A stretch of 64,000 nt of DNA from Gari tellinella (taxonomy: Eukaryota > Mollusca > Bivalvia > Cardiida > Psammobiidae), in the NCBI GenBank assembly GCA_922989275.2, contig OV277858.1, positions 9,734,001-9,798,000 on the forward strand, given 5' to 3'. The translations under genes and the position numbers were made by a program. Of this stretch, positions 1 to 12,033 are shown piece by piece; position 1 is the stretch's first letter; each line of letters starts with the position of its first letter. The notes below the pieces were generated by a model. It did no database searches. It saw only the letters and a list, made by a program, of their open reading frames with translations, and was not told the origin of the DNA.

Positions 1-760
1 TTAGCCTAAGTCCTATACTCATTAAAATTGCCATGGGCTCATTTGTCAAGTTATAATGTTCAGTATGAGTCTCATGGCCTTTGTAAGTTTGTTTATATTT
101 TGATAGATCTGAAAACTCCCAAGGAAAAAAAATATTTACAAAATGTTCATTCTCAGGACAAACCATTCTGATCTTAGATTATGAATATCACTATTATAAA
201 GTGACACTAGTCCTACATATTTTTTTTAAAATCGTCCGTAAATGAGAATGTCCGTACTCGATCGGGGCTACGAAATTACAATAATTAATTTCCACGGTCA
301 AATTTTACACAATAAGTTTAGAATCTACATAAACTTCTTTAAAATGAAATCTGATATTGATTTATCGATAAACGCGATCGTATTTTGCTATGAAACTTAC
401 ACTGTTGCAAATATATTAAGAATTTTCGATGGGAGACTTTGTCATCTTCAAATAAATAACAATGGCGATTGGAGATTACGGTCCCGTTATATTAATTTTG
501 TAAACAACAATACCGGTTATTGTTGATTTCATCATTCATTAGTATTTATTCAAATGTGAAACTTTTTCGCAAACTGTATAACGGAATTTTCTGTATGTCT
601 ACCATTTTGGATAAGCCTAGCGTATCCGTTTAAAATGGCGTCGCGTTTTGTACACATTTCAAGTTACATAATTATGTCGACGATCGTCTTATATTAATGA
701 ATGATTGTTTTTTCTGAAGCTAAAGCAATGTAGAATGCATCTATATATCATCTAAATATG
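1..760. other. AT-rich sequence, no gene recognised
   Basis: I see no domain, splice-site pair or repeat boundary I can support. A 94-codon open frame lies at 242-526 on the plus strand, but its composition follows the local AT-rich background and it matches no family I know, so I treat it as non-coding. Confidence 0.5.
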
Positions 761-768
761 CTATTTAC

Positions 769-860
769 CTCCTGGTTGGGTTTGGTTAGCTTTCACTTCT
801 TTTTGTGCAGACGTAGTTGATATTTTCGAAAGTAGCGCTGGTAGGAAATTACGCGATCTG
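769..860 (-). other. Possible first (5' UTR) exon, minus strand
   Basis: Read on the minus strand, a CCAAT box in good context (plus-strand attgg at about 861-866) is followed within about 95 bases by CCAGGAG|GTAAAT, an acceptable 5' splice site whose GT corresponds to plus 767-768. The segment has no ATG, so if real it would be a non-coding leader exon of a gene running off the left edge. Without transcript data this is weak. Confidence 0.18.
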
Positions 861-999
861 ATTGGATAAATCTGAACAAGTACCCGAAAGGGAATATAAG
901 AGCAACTCCCAATTTTAGATAGATAGAGAGAAACCGATTCCATACTAGATTTAATTAAGTAGATTAACTCTGCAAATATTAAAAAGAAAAAAAAATGAG

Positions 1000-1978
1000 A
1001 CAAACTTCATTGTTGGGACCCATATATTTATCCGAAAATATATCTCCTTCCCCCTAACGGCCTTGATTTGTTGCAGGGGAGATAACCGTTGTATGCCATT
1101 GCTGTTACGACATTGAAATATATCTTCTCATTTTTTTTTAGAAAAAAGGGAACACTTACAATATTGGTGTGGGGCATGATTTTAATAATAAAAAAAAGGA
1201 TAATTTACTTTTAGTTAAATAGATCTATTTCAACTGTTATCTAAATTTTGATAGACACAATCACGACAATTAACGTAGTCTGGTCTACTAAATTTTCCCA
1301 CTGAAAAAAATTAACAAAATGTCGATTCTGAATCGTTTTTCAAAAGCACATGCATCTGTTAACTCCAAAATCCTAGTATGGAAACACCCTTGGTTGCTTA
1401 GAAAATTGGGACAAACTTGCAACAATGTCGTTGTTTTATAAAATATGCAAACGTGAACTGAAGTAAGTGCAATTGTTTTGTTGTCGTTTTTTGAGTTCAC
1501 TGTTCGATATCGTCTTTCAGAACTCGGCCTTAAAAATGAAAATACAAATAGTCTATCTTATTCTACATATGAATATAGAACCAGATATTTTGACAGAATC
1601 GTCGTTGGTCTCGTAAAAAAATCTTGATTTCCATGTAAAAAAATATTGATATTTTTCACAAAATATGCTTGATTCTCATACATCAGAACCTACCCATGTT
1701 TCCAGAAGCCTAAAAACGGCTTGATATTGCGTGTGCGATCTGCTTACATCATCACAAAAGCGTTTCCGGTTTGGGTATTATATGTTGACGGCACCCCCCC
1801 CCCAAAAAAAAAAAAAAAAAAAAAAAAACACCAACAAAAAAACCAACAACAACGGAATTATAGACTAGTGAAACTTTGAAAAAAAAATCATATTTTCAAA
1901 AAAAAAATTCCAAAATTGATTACATCCCTTACTTCTTTTTAATGTCAACTTCAAGGACTCTGTTCAAATATATAGAGG
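1000..1978. other. No gene; poly-C/poly-A tract
   Basis: AT-rich sequence with several A/T homopolymers. The notable item is a C10 run followed directly by an A25 run at 1794-1828, a low-complexity junction prone to slippage and assembly error. I see nothing else I can support. Confidence 0.5.
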
Positions 1979-2133
1979 ATAATTGTTTGTTTCAGTGTAT
2001 GATGGGGTTTTCTTTCATCGAGTGAAAAGCAAGGGTTATATTTTCACGAGTGGCGAAGCCACGAGTGAAAATATTACCCTTGCTTTTCACGAGATGAAAG
2101 AAAACCCCATCATACACTGAAACAAACAATTAT
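1979..2133. repeat. Long near-perfect palindrome (hairpin element)
   Basis: The arms start at ATAATTGTTTGTTTCAG and end at CTGAAACAAACAATTAT, and meet at a short GTGGCGAAGCCAC core. The sequence is close to self-complementary over about 155 bp. It is probably a MITE-like foldback insertion; no target duplication is certain. Confidence 0.75.
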
Positions 2134-4029
2134 TCTATTTCTTTTATGCTTTTAACAGAGAAATATGAAATAAAGACGCCGATTTAGCGCTTGGGCCATT
2201 TTAAATACCCCGTTGGGAGCCTCTCAAAACCGAAGCATTCCAGACTTGGTGTGATTTTGATGGCGTAGTAATCTGCACGCGCGACACCGGTGCAACAATC
2301 GTAAACATTTTGGTCGCCATTTCTTTTCGATTCAATGTGAAAATTTATTGTTTGGATTTACAGACGGCAAACTGGTGTTATTTAGGTATGTGTATTTAAT
2401 TATCGTTGAATATTTAACATTATAAATACGCTTTCACTGTGTCACACTTTTAGACATTCAAATGAATTGAGAGTTAAAGTCACCCGTGGCGTGTTTTGTC
2501 TTTTCAAATTCGTTTCAGTTTTGAAATGTTGAGTCTGACGTGTAGGTCAGAAATTGATGTGTAAACACAAGGACAAGCATGCGTATTGAATAACAGAATA
2601 ACGGGCAAAGCCAACGGTAATAAACAAGACAATACCAAGAAAGAAATTGGATTTGTGGACGCGTCGCATACCAGTATCACGAAGTAAATACTCTGTGCCA
2701 GTATCAAATAAAAGAGTTGAAACACTTTCTTCTACCGGTGGAACAAGTTGATGGGACGGGGGTGAATTTGAAAGCCACATTTATTTTAACACTATGTCTT
2801 AGTCAGTCTCTTTTCTGGGTCAACACTAAGCAAAGAAAGTAATGTGCTTTTAGTCTTAAAGACATTACCCCAGTCCATTCATTGAAACCCCCCCCCCCCC
2901 CCATTGTTCTCACAAGGCGTGGAAATACTGGTAAAGCATGATAATTTTGTGCAAGCAACGGCTCAGCCATCTGAAGTTTTGAATAGAGGCCCATTCATAC
3001 TAGATCTGAAGGGGGTTTCAACGGATTTTACTAACCTAACTATTAAATATTAGCTGTTGGCCGCACATGAAACGCTTGGATGATTCTTTCCCCAGACGCT
3101 AGTTGAGTAAGTCACTCCCAAAGATAAAGTAATGGAGGATATTTAATATTCTGTTTCTATCAGCAAGTTGCCGGATTATTTTATATTTTCTTGCCACAAT
3201 GTGAGAATCCATACTTCACATCATGTATGTTTCCACCCTTAGCCGAAGGCAGAGACAATTATTTTTGTTCTGTCCGTCTTTCTGTCTGTCTACCCATCTG
3301 TCTGTCTGTCTGTCACGCTATGGTGTCGAACAATAACTTTTGTTCTTATGTGCTTATCATCATCATTTGTGCAATTGTTTTTTGGTGAACTGGTTACTTA
3401 TGAGGAGGAGATGGTTTGGATTGCATTTCAGATCGGTTACATGATATGTAACTTAAAATAGATTTTTTATTTTGCTTTACTTTCGGACATTAACATGCAT
3501 TTTTTCTTTAAACAAATTGGTTGTTTTGGCAATTTGCGAAATGTTATGCGTTTCGCAGTTGTAGTTGAATGTCACATTGCGGCATGAATTTGTACTATCT
3601 GGTCAGCCGGGATGTACATCTGTCAGTTTTTGCACCAATCTATATTAAATGCCAGGATTTGAAATTGATGACAGCACTCACGCTACAGTCAACATAACTT
3701 CAAATCAGGAGAATTGCTGCTATGTAGAGATCTATAATAAACACAAAAGCCTGATGTTTTTTGTGTTATTGGACAAGAGAGATAGCCTATTCTTTCAGAA
3801 GCATGTATTTAGTAACTCATTATGTAAACAACACTATGATGAGTTCTTTACTGTGTGTTTCTGCTTGGATGGTTCCACCAAAAGCAAAATGAATTCAACA
3901 ACACCCGCAAAGGAAAAGTGAATTGGATGGATGACAAAAATGGATGAAGCTGATGACAGCAGTTTAGCAAATAACAAGGAGACACGTGGATCAAGGAGGA
4001 TAACGTAAAGGAATGGAGACAAAATACAC
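2134..4029. other. No gene; simple repeats only
   Basis: This stretch holds a poly-C run near 2888-2902 and a TCTG/CTGT-type microsatellite at about 3270-3325. Open frames here (for example 3649-3921, 90 codons) show no recognisable domain and no flanking splice or promoter evidence. Confidence 0.45.
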
Positions 4030-4280
4030 TTAACCCATTACCCCATAGCATGTTTCTGATTTGAAAACATGTGACCATTAAAGCAGGTTGAAAGTAGAGC
4101 AGAATGTGCCTTAAGGCGCAATTTGCTTTACTTTCAGCCTGCTTTAAAGCTACCAGTTGATAGAATGTAGATATTATTTCTAATGTTGAATATTCTCAAC
4201 TGTATAAATAGGAACTATTTCATTCAGCGGAGGGATAAATTATGGGCGTAAAAAGGCGTATTTATGGGGTAATGGGTTAA
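4030..4280. mobile_element. piggyBac-like MITE with 18-bp terminal repeats
   Basis: The ends are perfect inverted repeats, TTAACCCATTACCCCATA (4030-4047) and TATGGGGTAATGGGTTAA (4263-4280). A TTAA at each outer edge next to CCC/GGG termini is the arrangement of piggyBac-superfamily insertions (TTAA target duplication). An internal hairpin at about 4082-4155 reads GCAGGTTGAAAGTA with its inverted partner TACTTTCAGCCTGC-like. There is no transposase, so it would be moved in trans. The family recurs across the window. Confidence 0.65.
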
Positions 4281-5030
4281 AGCTGCAGTTTAGAGATTGT
4301 TTTGTTATCATATTATGAACATTTTCAAAATGGTATTGTCAGTAAACTGTCTGTAAACTACACTAGACAGATCTGACAATGCATGATATGATATCAGATA
4401 CTTCATCACATCATAGAGAATAATAAAAGGACATCTTCAACAGTTTAATGGCAAAAAACATTTTCACACTCTTTTTTCTTTTTTTAATGTAAAAAATATG
4501 ATTGTCTGTTATGTTGAACATTGCTGTTTGGATTTATTACCAAATTTGGCAAACTGTTTTATTTTCATTTCCAACATCTCACATAAGCTTGAAATGTCAA
4601 TGTCTTTCATTAATTTCCATTTTGCTGTACTTTTGCTTTAATTAGTAATGTTCCAAAGAACATATCACAGCTTATTGAACAAAAATTAGAGCAGACACCC
4701 CTTTACAAGGGAAATAACCATTAATGGAATATTCAAATTAAAGGGAGATAATAAAAAAAAGTAGTTCCGGCAAAAAATAGTTCCAAAAAGTTATAATTCA
4801 CTGTAGATTATAACTTTATAATCTACTGAGAAAACTCTATAATTCACTGCTTAGCATAAAAGAAATTTATTTTCTGTGCTTCTTCAGTCATGCATCTGCA
4901 GTTACATGGGTTACCCTAAACACTTTTGTTATAGAAACCCTATGTTGTCACTGAGTTGTGTCCTTTAGACAATACTAAAGTTATAGAAAATTAAAGATAT
5001 AGTCATGTAACTCCTATCCAAGCCTCACAA
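4281..5030. other. No gene recognised
   Basis: AT-rich spacer. It contains isolated 'aagggagataa'-type motifs (about 4740), which also occur elsewhere in the window as ends of small repeats, but no element boundary is convincing here. Confidence 0.4.
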
Positions 5031-5059
5031 TTTGCCACTTTTTTGATAGCCATTGATAT

Positions 5060-5515
5060 TAATTTAAATTGAAAAATCTAAATACGTGCCTTTAAAAGGT
5101 ACGTTTTAGTTGCGTATTTAAATTTTTGACTGCCTTTGATATGGACATAACATAAATGGGGAAAAACGCAGCTTTGTTGTTGTCAGAAAGTTAAATACGT
5201 GCCTTTTTCAAAGTTGCGTTTTCTGATTTAAAAGAATACGAGCCTTTTGCAGTGATAAAGTTAAATACGACACTTACTCCTTTTCTGATTTCAAAGAATA
5301 CGAGCCTTTTGCATAAAAAAAGTTAAATACGACACTTATACGACACTTTTTCAAAGCTGCGTATTTAAAGTTAGCTAAAAACGAGCCTTTTGATCAATTT
5401 TCCAAACTTTTTGGCAAATACGCAGCTATGACTTGAGGTGCGTATTTTGAGGCTCGTAAAAGCTTCGTAAAAGCTTCGTAAAAGCTGCGTATATCTAGAG
5501 CTGCGTTTTTTTTCC
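5060..5515. repeat. Imperfect tandem repeat of 'aaatacg...gagcctttt' units
   Basis: Repeated phrases 'ttaaatacgtgcctttt', 'gaatacgagccttttgca' and 'gttaaatacgacactta' recur at roughly 60-80-base intervals. The block ends in short repeats of 'aaaagcttcgt'. Unit length drifts, so this is a degenerate tandem array rather than a clean satellite. Confidence 0.6.
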
Positions 5516-5725
5516 GCAAGGGTAGTGACCTAGTTCCTGACCACATGACTGCACAGGTGACCTATATTCATACATGACCTAGATTTCAATGAGGTAAACA
5601 TTCTGACCAATAAAGATCTAATGTTATGTATACTTTAGGTTAATCTATTATTGACCAAATTTTTGACCAAAGGTGACATTCAAAATTCTATTATTGTACG
5701 TTAATTTATAACATCTTATTACAAC

Positions 5726-6094
5726 TACAGTATAACCTCTGCAAAGCGTCACCCTTCGGGGAGATGAAATTTTGCCGTTGTAGAGAGGTTGTTGCTCCTC
5801 GGAGGTTAAGTTTTTGACAAATATTTCCAAAGAGACCACACGGTTAGGAATACTTTGGACCTTCAAATGCAGGTGGCTGCTTAATGCAGGATAAAAGGGA
5901 TACAAAAAGCTCCCAAAGGGATTTCTGTATCCCTTTTATCCTGCATTAAGCTGCCACCTGCCTTAAAAGCAAACAATTTTATATTGAGTGTTCGGTGTAG
6001 AGAGATTTCACTGTATGTTTTCGGGATTCATTTCAAGTGTCGTTGAAAGGAGGTTTCGCTCTGCAGAGGGCCGTTGTGGAGAGGTTATACTGTA
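5726..6094. mobile_element. mariner-like MITE with a nested hairpin
   Basis: The element is bounded by 15-bp inverted repeats, TACAGTATAACCTCT and AGAGGTTATACTGTA. TA at the edges plus CAGT termini is typical of Tc1/mariner-type insertions. A second palindromic element sits inside it at about 5869-5962 (GCAGGTGGC...GCCACCTGC), so the MITE was itself a target. There is no coding capacity. Confidence 0.65.
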
Positions 6095-6234
6095 CATACC
6101 TTTCTTCGGAAAAGACTTGTTTTCAACTGTAAAAAACAAAACAAGACAAAAATGAAAAATGGTCAAAAGGAATGGTGTTTAATCAATTATTAGCATGTTA
6201 ACAGCATGTATATAATTGCTATCCTCGAGTGGCA

Positions 6235-6640
6235 AATTTCAACGCCCCCAAGAAATATGTTCCTCCTCGAAGTAAAAACACCCGGAGTAGAAACCTCCTA
6301 TATAATCATGTAACTTCTCCAATAAGTTGTCATCGCTCAGCCGTCCGATACCTGTACACACGATAACGCTCAATCGATCAAGAGCGCTCGTGTGTAACGG
6401 TTACCTACTGTAAGTAAAAGTTACTTAAAATAAAACAAAGCAAAGATATTTATCTTTCGGTTATGAAAATATCAGAGTTTAATTTTCTACAAGAAAGATT
6501 TTATGACGAGTTAAAGACCGATAAACGAGAGCAGACTCCGAGCAAAGATAGACTGCTTTCCAACGACAAGTTAAATCGCAGGACTGGAGGTTTCCTCTCC
6601 GGGTGTTTTTACTTCGTGGTTCCTCGTAACATAAAAACAG
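6235..6640. mobile_element. Small inverted-repeat element
   Basis: About 31-base arms in inverted orientation lie at about 6268-6298 and 6585-6615 (CGAAGTAAAAACACCCGGAG and its complement, two mismatches). A 70-codon frame at 6463-6675 runs out through the right arm and is not recognisable. Confidence 0.45.
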
Positions 6641-6959
6641 CTTATTTCAGTCAAAATAAAATGTTTATGGACTAATAAAAGTCTTAATTCAAAGAATTGC
6701 TGGGGAGAATTCAACGGTGTGAAGGCGCTTTTAATCACACCATGTAAACTGTGTAGTATGCGGGTATTTTGTGTTTATGTGGTACAATTAACAGCATCTG
6801 GAACTTGGATCTACAATGTTATAACAGACAAATAACGGTTTATATGTATTTTATTCATTACTAGTAGATAACAACATCTTTGATACATGCAGAAGCGCCC
6901 GACTTTTTAATTAGATCAAAAGCTAGGTTGGTTGAGGAGATTATTCTGTACTTCTTGCA

Positions 6960-7040
6960 TACGTTCACCCCACACACACCCACCGGTGCTATATGACCCA
7001 TACCGTGTTGCGGTGCCGTAAAACCCAACAAACCAAACTG
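6960..7040 (+). repeat. SINE-like 3' end
   Basis: The string 'cggtgccgtaaaacccaac' is shared with about 9845-9900 on this strand and, inverted, about 13857-13912. Three independent copies of the same GTCGCGGTGCCGTAAAACCC-like end suggest a dispersed short retroelement tail. The upstream boundary is not determinable. Confidence 0.4.
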
Positions 7041-7079
7041 TACTTCTTTGGAGGTTTAGAACAAACTAGAACTATCACT

Positions 7080-7352
7080 GAATGTGATTAATACCCCCAC
7101 ATGTGACTGTCACAAGAAAAAGCTTTGAGCAGCAACAAGACCGATAACCCCACCCACATTTTTTGAACAATTTTTGAAGCTTACACCCACAGTATGTATC
7201 TGACCAAGTTTGGTTATAATTGGGCCATTAGTTTCATAGAAGAAGTTATTTGAAAATTTGAAACACAAGTGTGAACGGACGACACCTACACCGACATACG
7301 ACGGAGGGCGACCGATCACAATAGCACTTTGTGCTCAGGTGAGCTAAAAAAT
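7080..7352 (+). repeat. Fragment of the 'CTCAGGTGAGCTAA' repeat family
   Basis: It shares 'gaatgtgattaatacccccac...gcgactgtcacaagaaaaagctttg' with about 9232-9285, and ends in 'cgatcacaatagcactttgtgctcaggtgagctaa'. That is the common right end of the large repeats at 7.9-18 kb. It is a 5'-truncated copy. Confidence 0.55.
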
Positions 7353-7675
7353 GCCTATAAACATTTTAAAAGCAACATACCATCTGTTTCCCTCGAAGTG
7401 ACATGTTAAAGATCTATGTGAAAGGGTTTGTGTCTACAAAAGAAATAATATATACATGTATAACAATTTTTAAATCAGATTCCAAACATAGATCAACATT
7501 GTGAGTCACATGTAGTCACTGGCAAGCTATCATCTCAGTAAACATGCAAGCTGTTGGTATTATAAAGGCGGCTGCAATCAGTATAATTTGCTGATATTGA
7601 TAAAATTAAAGAGTCCATAAAAAATTGTATTCCTTAACTCTTTGCACGCTAGCGGCAAAATCGTGATTACCTGTG

Positions 7676-7740
7676 CAAACAGTTCGGATCCTAATGAGAC
7701 GCCGCGTTACGCGGCGTCTCATCAGGATCCAAACTGTTTG
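7676..7740. repeat. GACGCC hairpin, best copy
   Basis: A 65-bp palindrome bounded by CAAACAG and CTGTTTG, with GGATCC-like inner arms and the core GAGACGCCGCGTTACGCGGC. It is one of at least nine related hairpins in the window. Intact stem complementarity beside variable flanks points to a dispersed structured element. Confidence 0.75.
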
Positions 7741-7938
7741 ACACTCTGACCCTACATTGAAAAGAAAATTTTGAAAATTTTAATTTTTAAAAGTAGCAGA
7801 CAACAATTGATGCAGACGACAAATTTACCCAGCATGCAAATAGTTAAATAAGATAACTAGGCTAAAGATAACACAGGTAACAAACTGTGTGTAAACATCA
7901 TCTTGATATAGAATATCTTGTATCGCAATATGAAAACA

Positions 7939-9145
7939 AGAGGCCCATGGGCCACATTTCGCTCACCTGAGAATAGGGGCATAATTTGAACAATCTCTGT
8001 AACAGTTCACTAGATGAGACAACATAACAAATATCATAGGTTTAAGTGCTTTCAGTTTTGGAGAAGAAGATTATTTACTATATAATCCTATATAAAACTT
8101 GTGACCCCTGGGGTGGGGCCAATTTTGACCCTAGGGGCATAATTTGAACAATCTATGTAGAGGTTCCCTAGATGATGCTACATACTAAACATCACAGCTA
8201 TAAGCCTTTGGATTTCTAAGAAGAAGAATTTTTAAGTTTTTACTATATATCCTAAGTAAAACTTGTGACCCCCGGGGCGGGGTCAATTTTGACCCCAGGC
8301 GCAAAATTTGAACAAACTAGGTAGAGGTCCATTAGATGATGCTACATACCAAACATCCCAGCTCTAAGCCTTTCGGTTTCGGAGAAGAAGATTTTTTAAG
8401 TTTTTACTATATAATCCTATGTAAAACTTGTGACCCCTGGGTTGGGGCCAATTTTGACCCCAGTGGCATAATTTGAACAATCTATGTAGAGGTCCCCTAG
8501 ATGATGCTACATACTAAACATTACAGCTCTACGCCTTTAGGTTTCGAAGTAGAAGAATTTTTAAGTTTTTACTATATAATCCTATGTAAAACTTGTGACC
8601 CCTGGGGCGGGGTCAATTTTGACCCCAGGGGAAAAGTTTGAACAAACTATGTAGAGGTCCTCTAGATGATGCTAATATCACAGCTCTAAGCATTTCAGTT
8701 TCGGAGGAGAAGATTTTTTAAGATTTTACTATATAATCATATGTAAATATTTTGACCCCTGGGGCGGGGCCAATTTTGACCCCAGGGGTATAATTTGAAC
8801 AAACTTGATAAAGGACCTTTAGATGATGCTATGTGCCAAATATCTAAGCTCAGTCCCTTGTAGTTTTTGACAAGAAGATTTTTTAAGATTTACTTATTTT
8901 TTCACTTTGGTTGCCATAGCAACCAGAGTGCTGCATTGATTTCAATTCTTTGAACAAATTTGAAAGAGCTTGACCTAAGAAACATTTGTGTAAAGTTTGG
9001 TTGAAATCTGTCAAGGGGTATAGGAGGAGATGTCATTTTAAGCAATTGTTAACGACGACGGACGACGCACGACGGACGACGACGGACGACGGACACAGGG
9101 CCATCACAATAGCTCACCTTGAGCCTTTGGCTCAGGTGAGCTAAC
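7939..9145 (+). repeat. Long repeat with five ~164-bp internal units
   Basis: It begins 'aacaagaggcccatgggccac...gctcacctgag' and ends 'ttggctcaggtgagctaa', so the outer ends are inverted (CTCACCTGAG / CTCAGGTGAG). Inside, a unit with 'gtgacccctggggcggggtcaattttgacccc' and 'tagatgatgctaca' recurs from about 8103, 8267, 8431, 8597 and 8753. The right part has GACGACGGAC microsatellite-like sequence. There is no protein-coding frame. Confidence 0.7.
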
Positions 9146-9773
9146 AAGAGTTAGAATGGCTCTAAATCGCTCACCTGGGTCATACTGACATATATGACAC
9201 GAACTGGAACTATTTGAACTAGAACTATCACGGAATGTGATTAATAGCCCCACAAAAAGCGACTGTCACAAGAAAAAGCTTTGTTGAGATCCTCTAGAAA
9301 TTACACCATGCCGAATATCAAAGCTCAGGCCATATTGTGGTTTCAGAGAAAAAGGTGTTTCATATAACTCTATGTAAAACGGTGACCCCGGTGGGCGGGG
9401 TCAAATTCGACCCCAGAGACAAAATTAGAACAATCTTAATAGATAACCTATAGATGATGATATGTGCCAAATATCTAAGCTATGGCCCTTGTGGTTTTCA
9501 ACAAGAAGATTTTTAAAAAAAATGCTATTTTTTTCACTTTGGTTACTTTGGTTTTGGTTGCCATGGCAACCAGAGTTCTGCATTGTTTCAAATTCTTCTA
9601 ACAAGTTTGAAAGAGCTTGACCCAAGGAACATTCCTGTGAAGTTTGATTGCAATCGATCAGGCAAGTTGTTTTGAAGAAATTGTTGACACACCACATACT
9701 TGTAACACACGACGACAGACAAAGACCGATCACAAAAGCTCACCTTGAACACTTTGTGCTCAGGTGAGCTAAA
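9146..9773 (+). repeat. Second, shorter copy of the same repeat family
   Basis: It follows the previous copy head-to-tail. It starts 'caagagttagaatggctctaaatcgctcacctggg' and ends 'gtgctcaggtgagctaa'. It keeps only one 'gaccccggtgggcggggtcaa' unit and the 'ggttgccatggcaacc' palindrome. The 102-codon minus frame over it is a by-product of the repeat. Confidence 0.6.
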
Positions 9774-10915
9774 AACTGATATTGGGCCTAAATTTGTTTA
9801 CTGATCAACATTTATTTCTATTTCTATTTTTTCTATTCTCTTTTTCGGCGCCATATGACAATTTCATGTGTCGCGGTGCCGTAAAACCCAACTCAAACAA
9901 TCAATCAATCTATTCTCTTTTATTACCATACATTTCAAAATTATGGAGTTCCATATGAAGTTTTGTAGATTTACATCAGAAAGTGGCTAAAGACACAGAC
10001 AAATAGCTACATACTAAAGAACTTCTAATACTTTTGTCCTCCTTTGTCAAATGTATGTGAAATTATCCAGTGTTAGCCATACTCCAGGTTCAATATATAC
10101 AGGCTTGAGAGTTATACAGGATCATATTAAAGCATATTAATATGTTTCTGTGTCTCAAGACACACCCAATAAAATTCTTTCTCTAATAACTTTTGAAACA
10201 AGGACACATGTTTGTATACACACATGTTGCTGTAAAACTCAAAAAGGATCTGACAAAACTAAATGTGTCATACTAATATTACAATTCTGCACACATACTA
10301 GTATATGTATATGAAATTTACAAATTAAATAAATATAAGTGTTTTGAAGCAAATAAATAATTTATATTTTATTGGGTGTGTTTCGTCCTGGGTGTTAGTA
10401 GGGGCTCCATAGTGCAACAGTTAGGACTCTTCAGTTGAGGTTAAGACATCACACTACTTAAACTAGAGCCAAAAACAAGTACATTTGTAACAGTAAACAG
10501 TAAACAGAGTTAGTATATTGGAACAGTAAATGTCATGCATAAATAATAAGCAGCATTAACTTTTAAGCATGAAACTTTGTTTCCAACAGCTTCTAAACAG
10601 CTGAAGTTAAATATACAGTATTGCAAGTCTCAAGTACTTTCCCCATATAATATTGCATTTGTTACAACTCGGACACCAAAATACAAATCAATATCATACA
10701 AACGCAACAATTTTTACAAGTTTAAGAGCTGGACATTTTTATTTTACAAGAGTTTTAAAGGAAAATTTGTCTATAACTGTAAGACAAAAAAATGTTGCAT
10801 GAACATTATATGCAAAAAGAGTTAAAATGGCGTGAAAAATTAAAGCAGATCAAACTCTTAATAACATGCACATCTACATGTCTGATATATGTGGAAATAA
10901 ACACTATCAAATTAT
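9774..10915. other. No gene; SINE-like tail at 9845-9905
   Basis: The first part has 'gtgtcgcggtgccgtaaaaccc' followed by a (CAAT)n-like tail. The remainder is AT-rich sequence where I see no element boundary and no convincing coding region. Confidence 0.4.
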
Positions 10916-10931
10916 ACGATGCTTTGAAACA

Positions 10932-11386
10932 ATAGGTCCAGAGGCCCACATTTCGCTCAGCATAATGCAAAGCTACATGTCAAATATTAATCATCGGGGC
11001 CTTACAGTTTAAGGGAAGAAGATTTTTAAAGGTTTTCCAATATTATAAAACAATACATATGGATTGCTTTTAGGTTGGAAACGAATTGAGACAAGGTTTT
11101 TAATATGTTGATGGATAAACATGGGTAAAACAGTCACATGTCTCTTTTGCCCTCCCCACTCACTGTATAACAGTTTTCTTGGAAGTATCTGTTTGTAGAT
11201 TCTCATTTAGCAGAAATGATGTATCTTGAGGAAGTATTTAATTTTCTGCTAAAGGTTGGATATAATTTACCCAGACATTTTCTCTGTCAGCCTGGTCACT
11301 TATGAAAACTGTTGACAGACGGACGACGACAGACATAGGACGATCAAAATAGCTCACCTTGGCACTTTGTGCCAGGTGAACTAAAA
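10932..11386 (+). repeat. Degenerate copy of the CTCAGGTGAGCTAA family
   Basis: It opens with 'aggtccagaggcccacatttcgctcag' and closes with 'gacgacgacagacataggacgatcaaaatagctcacc...caggtgaactaa'. Internal units are lost or diverged. Confidence 0.5.
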
Positions 11387-12030
11387 ACAGGGGTTCGTTT
11401 CTATAACAGTTGGTAGATCTACATTTGCAGTTTGACAGATTAGTGTAGAGAAAAACATTCTTACGCTGTCAAACATATTTTAATTGCATAATTTGAATCA
11501 GTATTCGAACCACTGCTCGACCAATTTAACACAAATAAATTTTCCCTTGAACGAAACAGTTGTAGTTCTTGGGCCGACTCGCTAGGTAACAAGGTGCACG
11601 TGAAATCGAGACGCCTCTTACTTTTTTGTAGAAATTAGAATGCCTCTAACTTTTTTGTAGATAATAGTAAAGTGTGGGAATGTGTGGAAACTTTATTTCA
11701 GCCGTTTGAATTTGCAAATCAAGGTATTTTTATGCAAGGTTTACATGTGAGGGGTGCTGTAGAATGAAATCACCATTGAGGGTGTTTGGCAGTGCCATTT
11801 GAAAAATACCAGATCCCAAAATCCACTCATCCTAAAGGTTGAGCATATATTAAAATGAACTCGCCCAACTTCAAAACCTACTCGCTATAGCAAGTGGTAT
11901 TCCTAAACTTGTAATATGGTACTTCACTGTGTTCAGTTGCTTAATAATAATACATTAAATAACATATTAAAGGACTTCATTGCAAGGATAATACATGTAG
12001 TAACCGAAAGTATTTCATTGCAAGGATAAT
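11387..12030. other. No gene recognised
   Basis: Spacer without a supported feature. A short duplicated phrase, 'tatttcattgcaaggataatag', appears twice around 11975-12030. Confidence 0.4.
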
Positions 12031-12033
12031 AGA

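Noticed and set aside
7939..9145. CRISPR-like array
   Set aside because: Units are about 164 bp and similar throughout, with no short repeat/unique spacer alternation, and the genome is animal.
9425..9733. 102-codon minus-strand frame
   Set aside because: It is entirely within a dispersed repeat; the same repeat elsewhere does not keep the frame.
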